A stretch of 42,366 nt of DNA from a virus, in the IMG/VR virus record IMGVR_UViG_3300003886_000013, positions 1 to 42,366 of that record; one strand, given 5' to 3'. The notes below the pieces were generated by a model. It was given only the letters and a program-made list of their open reading frames with translations, did not search any database and had not been told where the DNA came from. The translations under genes were made by a program, and so were the position numbers. Positions 31,053 through 40,897 of this stretch are shown here, one piece after another; position 1 is the stretch's first letter, and the number at the start of each line of letters is the position of its first letter.

Positions 31053-31445
31053 ATGAATATAAAAATTTTAAAAGTAGAAATAGATACTGATCCATTGGTT
31101 CGTGGATATTCTGGAATGACACCAGCACAAATTGTTACTAGTATGAATAGTGTGGATAGAACTACAAACAAATCATCAATGTTAGGAAGTGAAATATTAA
31201 ATTCAATAGATAAGAAAGAATTTAACGCTCTTTCAAATGCAAACAAACAACTTATATGGGATATAATTCATGTTGGAACCATTAATCCATTTGGTATCGA
31301 AGCTGATCTATTTACAGATACATTTGGAGGTGGAAGTAATACTATAGTTGCTTTATCTATAGCAAGAAAAAGTGGTGTAAGTAGAGGGCAGGAATTAGGA
31401 ATTGGAAAAGTCAGAGAAGGACATGTACAGGAGGCTAAAGCATAA
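31053..31445 (+). CDS. Conserved-type structural-module hypothetical protein
   Basis: This 130-aa protein begins with a segment (EIDTDPLVRGYSGMTPAQI and the nearby SVDRTT) that I associate with small proteins encoded after capsid genes in environmental phages, from memory. The N-terminal Asp/Pro/Tyr pattern and helical rest suggest a soluble virion or assembly factor. Its stop overlaps the next start (TAATG). Confidence 0.55.
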   Translation: MNIKILKVEIDTDPLVRGYSGMTPAQIVTSMNSVDRTTNKSSMLGSEILNSIDKKEFNALSNANKQLIWDIIHVGTINPFGIEADLFTDTFGGGSNTIVALSIARKSGVSRGQELGIGKVREGHVQEAKA

Positions 31446-32029
31446 TGGCAACAAATAAAATACTACAAGAATATGGAACACAGTTAATTTTTGCAGATCA
31501 TGCAACAGACTTTGTTTTCCCTGCTACAGACCCATTAGCAGTTAATGATATATCTATTGGTACACCTACAGAGGTTCAGATGAATATGAGTGTTATAGCA
31601 GATGCTGCTTATTGGCAATCTGCTAAGACAGCCACATTAGCTGATACAGGCACAGCTTGGCCAATGGAGTGGACTTTTGGTGCTGTTTTTGAGCATACAG
31701 CAACTCCTGCTGCAGGCACTGATATGATTCTATGGTGGAATCCTTCACCAAATTCAACAGCAGCAAATGGCAATAGTGGTGGGTGTTCAGGTACTGATCT
31801 TGCATATACTGTAGCAGGAACAGATCAATTGATTCTTATTGGCATAATGACTTTAAGGAATAATGTAATTAACATTAATGCAAATATTGGAACAATTATT
31901 ATGCCGTATTTATATGGATCATTAGTAGTGCAGAATAATGCTGGTGTGGCTATGGTAGCTGGTGGAGATGCAGATAATATTTATGTTGTAGCAACACCTA
32001 GAATTATCAATATACAAGCTGCTGCGTAA
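31445..32029 (+). CDS. Putative virion protein, beta-rich
   Basis: This 194-aa protein is rich in Ala, Thr, Asn and aromatic residues and low in charge, typical of beta-sandwich virion decoration or fibre components. ATG 31445 overlaps the previous stop. It precedes a LamG-domain protein. No specific family was recognised. Confidence 0.5.
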   Translation: MATNKILQEYGTQLIFADHATDFVFPATDPLAVNDISIGTPTEVQMNMSVIADAAYWQSAKTATLADTGTAWPMEWTFGAVFEHTATPAAGTDMILWWNPSPNSTAANGNSGGCSGTDLAYTVAGTDQLILIGIMTLRNNVININANIGTIIMPYLYGSLVVQNNAGVAMVAGGDADNIYVVATPRIINIQAAA

Positions 32030-32040
32030 AGGAAAACTAA

Positions 32041-32907
32041 ATGGTAACAAATTTAATAAGACCATCATTTCAACAAGGTTTTGCACGTAATGCTTCTGAA
32101 TCTGAAAATCAAGGATTATGGAAAGGTAAAGTTGGACATTGGGTTCCTAGTCTAGGAGTACAGGGGCAGACATTATATGATGTATCAGGTTATAGCAAAC
32201 ATGGCACGCTAATGAATGGTACGTCATGGGTTGTTGGAGAAAAAGGGTATGTATTAAGTTTTGATGGAACAAACGACTACGTGTCCCTGCCTCCATCAAA
32301 TCAGGTCATTACTAATGATAATAACTGGTCAATTTCGATCTCATTTAAAATGCCCAACAGTACTCTCTCTGGCAGTAATGAGAGGCTAGTATCTTTTAGA
32401 CGAGCCGCGACAGGTTCGGCCATAATGCTCAGGTTTGATGATTCCAACCCAAATGATGCGTTAGCGCTAGGATACCACAATGGATCTGGTTTTACGTTTG
32501 TAACTATTGAAACACTACCAAATCTTTTTGGGGATTGGCGTTCGGTTGTAATAACATATGATAACACAATATATAGAATGTATATAGATGGAGTAGAGGT
32601 TAATACCTCCACTAATACATTTGCTGGATTTGGCTCAGGGGTAGCCTCTTTTGGAAATGAATTAGATACTCCAGCTGATTATCTTAATGGCCTCTTAGGC
32701 TCTGCGAGTACATACAATCGGACATTAAACTCAAATGAAATCATGCAACTTTATATTGACCCATTTGCAGATTTTAGATTAAAACAAAGATTTATAGGAA
32801 AAGCACCAGTTGTAGGAAGTGGGAGAATTATGAGTAGTTTAGCAAGATATGGTGGTTTGGCTGGTTATGGTGGAATAGCTGGGAAAGGTGGAGGATTAGC
32901 AGGATGA
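32041..32907 (+). CDS. LamG/concanavalin-like virion protein
   Basis: This 288-aa protein has a laminin-G-like jelly roll of about 180 residues. It has the typical opening LYDVSGYSKHGTLMNG, then SFDGTNDYVSLP, and WRSVVITYDNTIYRMYIDG. Such domains bind sugars and are used as capsid or fibre decorations. The C-terminus ends in a Gly-rich tail (LAGYGGIAGKGGGLAG). It probably contacts host or environmental glycans. Its base composition is somewhat richer in GC in the middle, hinting at domain acquisition. Stop overlaps the next ATG (ATGA). Confidence 0.78.
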   Translation: MVTNLIRPSFQQGFARNASESENQGLWKGKVGHWVPSLGVQGQTLYDVSGYSKHGTLMNGTSWVVGEKGYVLSFDGTNDYVSLPPSNQVITNDNNWSISISFKMPNSTLSGSNERLVSFRRAATGSAIMLRFDDSNPNDALALGYHNGSGFTFVTIETLPNLFGDWRSVVITYDNTIYRMYIDGVEVNTSTNTFAGFGSGVASFGNELDTPADYLNGLLGSASTYNRTLNSNEIMQLYIDPFADFRLKQRFIGKAPVVGSGRIMSSLARYGGLAGYGGIAGKGGGLAG

Positions 32908-34868
32908 GAGATATAACATTAGAAGATACTATATATATATTATTTACAACGAGATCTTTTGCAACTGGAATACCAACAGTACTTGCAGGAACTCCAGTTA
33001 TTTCTATTTATGAGGAAAATAATTTAGTACAGATAACTACAGGTGTAAGTATTAGCGTTGATTATGATAGTGTAGTAGGATTAAATCAAACTACCATAGT
33101 TGCTACATCAGCTAATGGGTATGAAAATGGTAAAAGCTATTCACTTGTTATTACAACAGGTACAGTAGATAGTGTATCAGTTGTTGGTGAAGTGGTAGGA
33201 GAATTTACTATAAGAAGTTCAGCTGCGGCTGTTGATTTAGCAAATGTAACTGATGGTTTAGGAGCACTGAAAACAATAGTAGACGCTATCCCAACAACTC
33301 CAATGAGAGGTACAGATGGAGCGTTGACAGATAAAACAGATTTTAGCTTATCGACTGCTGGAATATTAGCAATCTGGCACCAATTAAATTCCGCAATTGT
33401 TACAGCTGGATCTATGGGTAAATTGTTAAAAGATGAAATTACATCAGTACGTATGTCAACGCTTACTGATTGGGTTAATGGTGGTAGATTAGACTTGTTA
33501 GTGGATGCTATAAAAGCTGTTACTGATCTTCTTCCAGATGCAGGAGCATTAACAACCATAAGTACAGATACAGCAAGAATGACAGCCGCTAGGGCACAAG
33601 TACTTGACGATTGGATTAATGCGGGTAGGCTTGATGTTTTACTTGATGCAATTCCAACGACTGCTATGAGAGGCACAGACGGAGCTAATACTACAGTACC
33701 GGATGCCGCAGGCACTGTACCAACTGCAATTGAAGTTAGGCAGGAGATAGATACAAATTCTACAAAAACTGGCTATGTATTATCAACTACAGGTATATTA
33801 GCAATATGGCATCAACTTAATTCAGCAATTGTAACAGCAGGTAGTGTGGGTAAGTTACTTGTAGATGAGATAACCTCTGCAAGAATGGCCATTCTTACTG
33901 ATTGGATTGATGCTGGTAGATTAGATACTATTCTTGATGAATTAACAACGCAAGGTGATACTAATGAGACTCAAATCGGAGTGGTAAATACTGATTTGAG
34001 TAATGCTACAGATGGTCTTACTGCATTAAAAGCTAGTATAGATGCTATCCCAACAACAGCAATGCGTGGTACAGATAGTGCAGCACTGGCAAGTGTAGCT
34101 ACAGAAGCAAGGTTAAGTGAACTCGATGCAGTTACAACAGGTAAAATGGCTAATCAGGTAGATATCATAGAAGTAGATACTACAAGTTTAAATGATACAA
34201 AAATACCAGATATAGTATCTCTTATTAATATACAAGGTGAGGTAGATACTGCTTTATCTAGCTATGACTCACCAACTAGAACAGAATCAACATCTGATAA
34301 AGATGAGATAATGGCTAGAGTTGGTTTTGCTGGCGTAGGACTTACACATCTAGCTATAGCATCTATTAATACAGAAGTAAGACTTTCTGAATTAGATTCT
34401 GTAAATATACCATCTGATATAGATTCTGTAATTGTAGGAACTATAACTAATGCTCAAGGTGTAGATGTTGCTACAGATGTTTCAAATATGATTGATGTAA
34501 ATAATAGAGTAGATGTTGGAAGTTGGTTAGGAACATCGGTAACTACAGGTAGTGGAGCACCAGATGTTAATATTGCAAGTACAGATGATATTGACTTAAC
34601 CACTACACAAAAAGCTAGTGTAAATACTGAAGTTGATACAGCATTAACTACTACAACTTATGGTGAACCAGGTCAAGGCGCACCAGCAGTAACAGCTTCA
34701 ATAAAAGATAAGTTGAGTTATATGTATAAGTTTATGAGAAATAAAATAACAAATGATGGTATTAATGTTAGAGTCTATGATAATGCTGGTACAACTATAG
34801 ATCAATTATCACCAGTAAGTTCTGTTGGTGGTACTGTAACAAGAGGTGAGTTTATCACAGGAGCTTAA
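32904..34868 (+). CDS. Repeat-rich fibre-like virion protein
   Basis: This 654-aa protein has an N-terminal beta domain (1-110) resembling phage fibre or BppU-like N-termini. It is followed by degenerate repeats, three copies of a GILAIWHQLN / LTDWxxxGRLD / IPTTAMRGTD type module. The C-terminal 70 residues (EPGQGAPAV to RGEFITGA) are shared with the protein at 35104. The DNA of the repeats has diverged at silent sites, so the duplications are old and kept by selection. Probably a trimeric fibre or whisker shaft. Receptor binding is inference. Confidence 0.65.
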   Translation: MRDITLEDTIYILFTTRSFATGIPTVLAGTPVISIYEENNLVQITTGVSISVDYDSVVGLNQTTIVATSANGYENGKSYSLVITTGTVDSVSVVGEVVGEFTIRSSAAAVDLANVTDGLGALKTIVDAIPTTPMRGTDGALTDKTDFSLSTAGILAIWHQLNSAIVTAGSMGKLLKDEITSVRMSTLTDWVNGGRLDLLVDAIKAVTDLLPDAGALTTISTDTARMTAARAQVLDDWINAGRLDVLLDAIPTTAMRGTDGANTTVPDAAGTVPTAIEVRQEIDTNSTKTGYVLSTTGILAIWHQLNSAIVTAGSVGKLLVDEITSARMAILTDWIDAGRLDTILDELTTQGDTNETQIGVVNTDLSNATDGLTALKASIDAIPTTAMRGTDSAALASVATEARLSELDAVTTGKMANQVDIIEVDTTSLNDTKIPDIVSLINIQGEVDTALSSYDSPTRTESTSDKDEIMARVGFAGVGLTHLAIASINTEVRLSELDSVNIPSDIDSVIVGTITNAQGVDVATDVSNMIDVNNRVDVGSWLGTSVTTGSGAPDVNIASTDDIDLTTTQKASVNTEVDTALTTTTYGEPGQGAPAVTASIKDKLSYMYKFMRNKITNDGINVRVYDNAGTTIDQLSPVSSVGGTVTRGEFITGA

Positions 34869-35087
34869 ATGGCTATAACAGCAGATAATGAAAAATTTGC
34901 TTTAATATCTTATCACCAAAATTGGAATACACCAATTCCTATATCAAATGATATAGGTAATGATGGTGATAAACAACATCTTATATGGGAATACCCAAGT
35001 ATAGTATGGAGTGGTGCAGTAGAGGCAGGTGCATTTATGGCAGCTATGTATTATTACACAGCTTTATTGGCTGATGAAAATATGTAA
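34869..35087 (+). CDS. Small structural-module protein
   Basis: A 72-aa aromatic-rich protein that starts immediately after the upstream TAA. It lies between two related fibre-like genes, so it could be an accessory or chaperone of the fibre. No motif was recognised. Confidence 0.5.
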   Translation: MAITADNEKFALISYHQNWNTPIPISNDIGNDGDKQHLIWEYPSIVWSGAVEAGAFMAAMYYYTALLADENM

Positions 35088-35103
35088 AATAAAGGAGTAG
35101 TAG

Positions 35104-36492
35104 ATGCAAAAAAATATTTTTAACCAAAAATGGACAATATTTGCGTTTGATATAACAGATAACACAGCCAAAATTGGTGATGCTACACAAATTACAGCAA
35201 ATATAAAAATAGATGGTGGTGTATCAACTGCCACAAATGATATTAATCCAACAGAATTAGAAGATGGTTATTATGAATTTGATCTAACGCAAGCAGAAAC
35301 TAATGGAGAATATATAAGATTATTTCCTGCTAGTTCTACTGGCAATATTCAAGTTATAGGAGTTCCCGGTGCAATATACACAACACCAGCTAATTTTCCT
35401 GACTTATCAGTAGAAGCATCAACTGGTAGAACTGATATAGCAAGTGTTGCAGGTACGGCACAAACAGCAAATGATAATGGCGCAGACATTAATAGCATAC
35501 TTGTAGATACTAATTCATTAAATGATACTAAGATACCACAAACACTCAATCTTACAGCATCTGGCAATATAGGAGTAGATTGGGCTAATGTAGAAAATCC
35601 TACAAGTGTTAATGATTTATCAGCTACAGATATGCAACTAGTTGATACTATAACCACTTATACAGGTAACACTAAACAAACAGCAAATCATACAGCAAAT
35701 ATTTCTTCTATTCTTACAGATACAGGAACAACACTTAATAACCATTTAACAGATATTAAAGGTACTACATTTGTTAAAGATACACACAGTTTAACAAATA
35801 TAGAAGGTTATGTTGATTTAATAGATGATTTAACAAGTGGCCTTATAAAGATAGCAAGTGATTTAAGGCTAACAGTTTCATCAGTTGCAGGTATAAGTGG
35901 TTCTGTAATGGTAGGTACAGATAGTGCTTTATTGGCATCAGATGTACCAACTAATTTCTCTTCTCTTGGTATAGAGTCAAATGGTAATGTAACCAAAGTA
36001 GATTTGGTTACATCCAACACTGATATGAGAGGAACAAATAGTGCGGCTTTAGCTTCTGATTATACTAGTGCAAGAGCAGGATACTTAGATAATATAAATA
36101 ACCATACACCACAAACAGGAGATAGCTATACTAGAATAGGTATTGGTGGTGCTGGTTTAACTGATTTAACAACTGACTTAACTACAATATTGGCAGATAC
36201 AAATGAACTACAAACTGATTGGGTTGATGGTGGAAGATTAGATTCTATAGTAGATGCAATATTGGCTATGTTAGATGACGTTAGAGGTGAACCAGGTCAA
36301 GGTGCTCTAGCAGTTAATCCAGATATGGCAACAAAAGTAGATTATCTTTATAAGTTTATGAGAAATAAGGTAATAACTGGTAATACATCAATAAAAGTTT
36401 ATGATGATGCAGGAACTATAATAGATCACATATCCACTATTTCAGCAGCAGGAAATACGTTTACTAGAGGTGAGTTTATTACAGGAGCTTAA
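35104..36492 (+). CDS. Second fibre-like virion protein sharing modules with its neighbour
   Basis: This 462-aa protein has an N-terminal beta domain (1-100), a repetitive Thr/Asp/Asn-rich middle and the same about 70-residue C-terminal module (YKFMRNK, VYDDAGT, RGEFITGA) as the protein at 32904. It also contains TDWVDGGRLDSIVDAI and DMRGTNSAALASD variants of the repeat. The pair looks like a duplication followed by divergence and module shuffling. Host-range function is inferred. Confidence 0.65.
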   Translation: MQKNIFNQKWTIFAFDITDNTAKIGDATQITANIKIDGGVSTATNDINPTELEDGYYEFDLTQAETNGEYIRLFPASSTGNIQVIGVPGAIYTTPANFPDLSVEASTGRTDIASVAGTAQTANDNGADINSILVDTNSLNDTKIPQTLNLTASGNIGVDWANVENPTSVNDLSATDMQLVDTITTYTGNTKQTANHTANISSILTDTGTTLNNHLTDIKGTTFVKDTHSLTNIEGYVDLIDDLTSGLIKIASDLRLTVSSVAGISGSVMVGTDSALLASDVPTNFSSLGIESNGNVTKVDLVTSNTDMRGTNSAALASDYTSARAGYLDNINNHTPQTGDSYTRIGIGGAGLTDLTTDLTTILADTNELQTDWVDGGRLDSIVDAILAMLDDVRGEPGQGALAVNPDMATKVDYLYKFMRNKVITGNTSIKVYDDAGTIIDHISTISAAGNTFTRGEFITGA

Positions 36493-36495
36493 TAA

Positions 36496-36756
36496 ATGGC
36501 AATAGACACATCAGCTAAAAGAGCGTCAGCATCTAATTTTCTATTACCATTTTATAACGGAGTGGTAACAGATGGTACTATAGATTTAGATGAAACAATA
36601 GCAGCTTCATGGATGTATAACGGTATTACACCAGCGTCAGCAGCAGTAATTGTAGTTATTAGTGAGACAGCCATTAATTTTACATTATATATTGATCAAG
36701 CCAGAGATTTTACATTATATATTGATCAAGCTAGAAATTTTAATTTGGAGTTATAA
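36496..36756 (+). CDS. Small virion-type protein ending in a tandem decapeptide
   Basis: In this 86-aa protein the first 55 residues are soluble. The end consists of two copies of FTLYIDQAR plus a partial third. The repeat is encoded by a 30-bp tandem duplication. The stop lies 1 bp before the next ATG (36758). Unknown role. Confidence 0.5.
   Translation: MAIDTSAKRASASNFLLPFYNGVVTDGTIDLDETIAASWMYNGITPASAAVIVVISETAINFTLYIDQARDFTLYIDQARNFNLEL
36677..36745 (+). repeat. 30-bp tandem repeat, 2.3 copies, in frame
   Basis: Copies at 36677-36706 and 36707-36736 differ at two or three positions, with a 9-bp partial third. Being a multiple of three, it can expand or contract without breaking the reading frame, so copy number may vary between relatives. 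Confidence 0.85.
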
Positions 36757-36757
36757 T

Positions 36758-37069
36758 ATGGCAAGTTTAGAAATTCATAAATTAGACATTGGTACTGTAC
36801 TAACTACTACAATTAAAGATGGTACTAGTATAGTAGATATATCAGGTGCAACAACAAAGGATATTATATTAGGTAAACCTGATGGTACTTCATTAACTAA
36901 TGCTGGTACATTTACAACAGATGGTACTGATGGAAAAATCTACTACACTACAATATTAAATGATTTAGATCAAATTGGATGGTGGAAGATACAAGGATAT
37001 ATAGTTTCAAGTAGTGGTGGTGAGTGGAGATCAGATATAGGTAATTTTGAAGTTCATAAGAATATATAG
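36758..37069 (+). CDS. Baseplate/fibre-domain-like small protein
   Basis: A 103-aa protein from ATG 36758 (SD ggag at 36747-36750); an earlier in-frame ATG at 36662 has no SD and lies inside the previous gene. The beta-strand pattern with DGTSIVDISGATTKDIIL, GKPDGTS, WWKIQGYI resembles the BppU-type N-terminal domain of phage fibres. It may be a short stand-alone copy that anchors fibres. Confidence 0.55.
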   Translation: MASLEIHKLDIGTVLTTTIKDGTSIVDISGATTKDIILGKPDGTSLTNAGTFTTDGTDGKIYYTTILNDLDQIGWWKIQGYIVSSSGGEWRSDIGNFEVHKNI

Positions 37070-37080
37070 AGGTATACATA

Positions 37081-37629
37081 ATGGCTACTTACGCAACTTT
37101 ATCAGAAACAAAAGAGTATATAAATGTAACAGATACTAGTACAGATAATCTAATAAATGGTCTCATAGTTTCAGCCACAAAACAAATAGATGATTATATA
37201 GGATATACATTTGAGGTAGAATATGGCTCAGATGAAACACTATATAATGTATCAAATATGGATATAATAATATTAAGAAAGTATCCAATCGTAGGTATTT
37301 CAAGTATAGAGTCTGGTGTAGATTATCAACGTGTAGATAGTATTGGTAAGATTATATTAGATAATGCATTTACAGGAAATTTTAGTTTAAGTGTATCATT
37401 TGGTCAGAATCCACCAGCAATAGCAAGAACTGTTTGTATGGAGTTAGTTAATTTCTTTTGGGCTAGGAGAAAGACAGCAGGATTAAAAAAGATGACGATG
37501 GGAGATTTTTCATTTGAAACTAAAGATGATTCAGTTACCAAAGAAATAACTGATATATTATCTATATTACATGAGTATAGGGATCTAGGACTTTCTAAAA
37601 CTACACATACATATAATCAACAAAGGTAA
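37081..37629 (+). CDS. Head-tail connector (gp6-like adaptor)
   Basis: This 182-aa protein's N-terminal helical bundle (SETKEYINVTD, DNLINGLIVSATKQIDDYIG) is typical of phage head-tail connector family proteins that bind under the portal. Central strands with YPIVGISSIESG and a helical end agree. SD is weak (gaggta). Position before another adaptor supports the call. Confidence 0.7.
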   Translation: MATYATLSETKEYINVTDTSTDNLINGLIVSATKQIDDYIGYTFEVEYGSDETLYNVSNMDIIILRKYPIVGISSIESGVDYQRVDSIGKIILDNAFTGNFSLSVSFGQNPPAIARTVCMELVNFFWARRKTAGLKKMTMGDFSFETKDDSVTKEITDILSILHEYRDLGLSKTTHTYNQQR

Positions 37630-37631
37630 CT

Positions 37632-38237
37632 ATGATAGACAGATATTTTGTAGAGACATTTAAACTAGAGACTATATCTTCAACGCTTAATATATTAGAC
37701 CCACCAACAAATGGTGTAAATACATTAAACAGCACATTATCTGAAGATACTAATGTTGGTGTGAAAGTAAGTGGTTTTACAAATGGTAGTGGTAGCATAG
37801 TATTAACAGATGGTACCACATTTGAAACATTAACATTTCCCGCAAACGGTGAATTAATTTCACTAAACACATTTTCAACAATAACTACTGTCGCAGTAAA
37901 TAACTTGACAGATGAAGCAACAACTGGTATAATAGAATTATTTCAAAGTACACCTGTGGGATCACCTATACCGTTTAGGACTACAGTTGGTTCTAACTAT
38001 AAAGGTCGTATTAGCAACAGAAAAAGATCGTTTGAAGAAATTAGAGCTGGTATAGAAGTAAATACTAATCCAATTTTGTTTACTAGATTTGATACAACAA
38101 TTAAAATAAAAGATTATATACAAGTAGTTGGTCGTACATTTGAAGTAATGGGTATTAATTTTCCAGCAAACCTATTTGGTAATATAAACCATCAAGAAGT
38201 CGAGTTATTAGAAATACCAGATAGTAACAATCCATAA
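37632..38237 (+). CDS. Putative head-tail adaptor or tail completion protein
   Basis: This 201-aa protein has a beta-rich N-terminal half and a C-terminal part (RKRSFEEIRAGIEV, FTRFDTTIKIKDYIQVVG) that resembles short stopper/adaptor proteins (gp16 or head closure type). It directly follows the connector. An inserted Thr/Gly/Ser-rich domain (about 20-110) makes it longer than usual for this class. Assignment is tentative. Confidence 0.5.
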   Translation: MIDRYFVETFKLETISSTLNILDPPTNGVNTLNSTLSEDTNVGVKVSGFTNGSGSIVLTDGTTFETLTFPANGELISLNTFSTITTVAVNNLTDEATTGIIELFQSTPVGSPIPFRTTVGSNYKGRISNRKRSFEEIRAGIEVNTNPILFTRFDTTIKIKDYIQVVGRTFEVMGINFPANLFGNINHQEVELLEIPDSNNP

Positions 38238-38416
38238 TGTCTAAACCTACAAGTAAGAGAGAATCATTAGCTTTATCAGAAAGAAAGTGGTGTAACCTAT
38301 ATTGTAACACTGTGGCTACACGTAATTTAAAGAGGTTTTATAAGAATCAAATTAACAAAGCCAAAAGAAGGGAACTTTATAATGTCAGAACATATGAAAC
38401 CGAAGAAGAAGAATAA
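38237..38416 (+). CDS. Small basic protein
   Basis: A 59-aa protein starting at ATG 38237, overlapping the previous stop (TAATG). Basic and rich in Arg/Lys with WCNLYCN and an acidic end (ETEEEE). It lies in the gap between adaptor and glycosyltransferase. It overlaps the next small ORF by 35 bp. Unknown. Confidence 0.5.
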   Translation: MSKPTSKRESLALSERKWCNLYCNTVATRNLKRFYKNQINKAKRRELYNVRTYETEEEE

Positions 38417-38459
38417 ACCGAAGAAGAAGAATAATAAACAGAATAAACAGAATAAATAA
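38382..38459 (+). CDS. 25-aa Lys/Asn-rich peptide
   Basis: ATG 38382 follows aaggga and encodes a repeat of KPKKKN and NKQ units ending in TAA. The repeats are also visible at DNA level. A small strongly basic peptide could bind nucleic acid, but low-complexity sequence makes coding doubtful. Confidence 0.35.
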   Translation: MSEHMKPKKKNKPKKKNNKQNKQNK

Positions 38460-38505
38460 AAATAGTTTAATTTATGTATATGAATTTTAAGAAAGAGGTG
38501 TAGTT

Positions 38506-40857
38506 TTGAGTAAGTATTCTGTAATAATACCAACATCAAACAATTTTAATTATTTAAGAGAGTGTGTAAGTTATGTTAAAGCCAATTCTAATAAAGAAGA
38601 TGTAGAAGTAATTGTGGTTAGTAATGGATGTACAGATGAAACAATAAATTTTATAGAAGATCTAGACCATGAAGACAAAGTTTCTGTAATTAAGAATGAA
38701 ACAAATGAGGGTTTTGGTAAAGCTGTAAACAAAGGTATTAAAGCTGCTACTGGTGAGTGGATAGTCATATTGAATGATGATATAGTTGTACCAAAGGGTT
38801 TCCTAAAGAAGTTTGAGACGGATTGTAAAGAATATAAAAGGATCTCTGGTACAAAGAACGCTTCTATTGCAGTTCCTATGTCAAATTATGTTGGTATGAG
38901 AGCACAACAGCAACCATGCTCTAGTAGACAACAGTTTGAAGCTACAGCAAAAGATGTATATACTAAAAACTACAGAAAGATTCAAACTATAGGAGTTGTA
39001 TCTGGTTTGATGATGTTTGTACATAAGGAAGTATTTGACACTATAGGACTATTTGATGAACGTTTCTTTGCTGGCTGTGAGGATGTAGACATAGCAGTAA
39101 GAGCGTATGAAGCTGGTTTTATTAGTATTGTATGTAAAGATATATTTGTTTGGCACTACGGTTCAAAAACTATAGATAGAATGCCAGAACTTAAACGTGG
39201 TACTTCACACATTAAAGATTTGATAGAGAAGTATGCAGAAAGAGCTAAAGAGAAACAAACTCTTGGTGTTATATATCGTGTCAAGATACGTGACGATTAT
39301 GATTTAAATGTATTCAAAAGATCATTGGCAAAATCAGCTACGTTTGCAGATCATATTTTTATATTAGATGATAATTCACCAATATCATATAAAGCTGAGG
39401 TAATAAAAACAAAAGTATCTTGTGATGTTACATTTAAATCATACGAAAGATTTTTTGATGAACGTAGAGATAGGAATGAATTACTACATATGGCTAAAGA
39501 AGCTAAAATGGATTGGGTATTTAGCCTTGATGCAGATGAGATTGTAGAGGATAAGGTAGATAGAAAACTAATAGATAGGCTTATTGGTACACCAGATCCT
39601 ATGACTCAAGGTTACCAAGTACATTATTACACGTTTTGGAATGATGAAGAACATTATAATGCTGGTGATGTATGGAAAACAATGTGTGGTACAAGATTAG
39701 TACGATTAACTGCTGACCCTGTAATTTATATGGGAGCTAAGAGTACATTCCACGTAGGTAATATACCAAATGTTCCGGGTGATATGCAAAGACTATCAAA
39801 TATTAGGATTAAACATTATGGTTACGTACATCCCACTCAAAGACAAAGGAAATATGAATGGTATGAAAAGATGGATACCGATAAGAATCCTGCATTGATT
39901 GGTCATAAAGATTATAAGCATTTGATTAATGAGAATCCTCTAGTACTTAGAAAATGGATAGAAGATAGTTCTATATCATTATGTACTATTATGAAAAATG
40001 AGCAATCAGGTTTATTTGATTTCTTAAGATCATACATGCCATTCCTAGATGAGGCTATAATTGTAGATACTGGTTCAACAGATGATAGTATCTACTTAGC
40101 TAAACTATTTGGTGTGAAAGTAATTATAGGAAGTGATGATTTGTATATTGATTGTGATGGTGATAAAATACTAAACTATGGAAAATCCAGAAACGTGGCT
40201 CTTGAAAATGTAACGTCCACATGGGTATTACATATGGATATTGATGAACACATAGACCATCTTAACACAGTAAGAAGAATGATTGATGCTGATATGGACG
40301 GTTATATGTTCTACGTAAATAATCTTATGCCAGATAATAGGTATTCATTGTCTGAAACTGTAAGAATATTTAAGAAATCATGTGGGTTTACATATTCTGG
40401 TTTAGTACATGAGACTATTAATCAGAATAATCACCAATTTAAAATTGGTAAAGCGCCAATGAGACTTAGCCATTTTGGATACTTAAAACCACAAGATCAT
40501 ATTAGAAAGAAGATGCAGAATTACTTTAAGTTGAATAAGAAACAAATAGAGTTACACCCTAAAGATCCAAGACCATTTTATGCTGTAGCAATACATTATC
40601 TTGAAGAGGGGTTTGTGGATGAAGCTGAAGAAAATCTATTACAGGCTTATGAATTGGATCATAATTTTTATCAAGCACAAAAAGATTTGGGTTATTTGTA
40701 CTTAAACAAAGCCAGAATCTACTTTAATCAGGTAGCTAATCTATTACAGGATGGTCACCCATTTAAAAACATGTGTGCTGAGAATACAAAGGTTATAGAT
40801 GATATAGTAGGACATCAAAGCCAAGTATCTGCAGGACATCTTGAAGGTCTGGTATAA
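38506..40857 (+). CDS. Multi-domain glycosyltransferase: three GT2-like domains plus TPR
   Basis: A 783-aa protein from TTG 38506 (SD gaggtg). Domain 1 (1-240): VIIPTSNNFNYLREC, VVSNGCTDET, ILNDDIVVP, GCEDVDIAVRA, a standard GT2 fold with DxD and acidic acceptor site. Domain 2 (250-470): IFILDDNSP, WVFSLDADEIV. Domain 3 (485-700): SLCTIMKNEQS, IIVDTGSTDDS, HMDIDEHI. The last 80 residues carry TPR-like helices (AEENLLQAYELD). It probably adds a short glycan to virion proteins or modifies the cell surface. Each domain keeps its acidic motifs, so three sugar transfers are possible. Confidence 0.85.
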   Translation: MSKYSVIIPTSNNFNYLRECVSYVKANSNKEDVEVIVVSNGCTDETINFIEDLDHEDKVSVIKNETNEGFGKAVNKGIKAATGEWIVILNDDIVVPKGFLKKFETDCKEYKRISGTKNASIAVPMSNYVGMRAQQQPCSSRQQFEATAKDVYTKNYRKIQTIGVVSGLMMFVHKEVFDTIGLFDERFFAGCEDVDIAVRAYEAGFISIVCKDIFVWHYGSKTIDRMPELKRGTSHIKDLIEKYAERAKEKQTLGVIYRVKIRDDYDLNVFKRSLAKSATFADHIFILDDNSPISYKAEVIKTKVSCDVTFKSYERFFDERRDRNELLHMAKEAKMDWVFSLDADEIVEDKVDRKLIDRLIGTPDPMTQGYQVHYYTFWNDEEHYNAGDVWKTMCGTRLVRLTADPVIYMGAKSTFHVGNIPNVPGDMQRLSNIRIKHYGYVHPTQRQRKYEWYEKMDTDKNPALIGHKDYKHLINENPLVLRKWIEDSSISLCTIMKNEQSGLFDFLRSYMPFLDEAIIVDTGSTDDSIYLAKLFGVKVIIGSDDLYIDCDGDKILNYGKSRNVALENVTSTWVLHMDIDEHIDHLNTVRRMIDADMDGYMFYVNNLMPDNRYSLSETVRIFKKSCGFTYSGLVHETINQNNHQFKIGKAPMRLSHFGYLKPQDHIRKKMQNYFKLNKKQIELHPKDPRPFYAVAIHYLEEGFVDEAEENLLQAYELDHNFYQAQKDLGYLYLNKARIYFNQVANLLQDGHPFKNMCAENTKVIDDIVGHQSQVSAGHLEGLV

Positions 40858-40897
40858 CGTAACAAATTAATTTGTATTAAGAAAGTGGTGGCATAAG

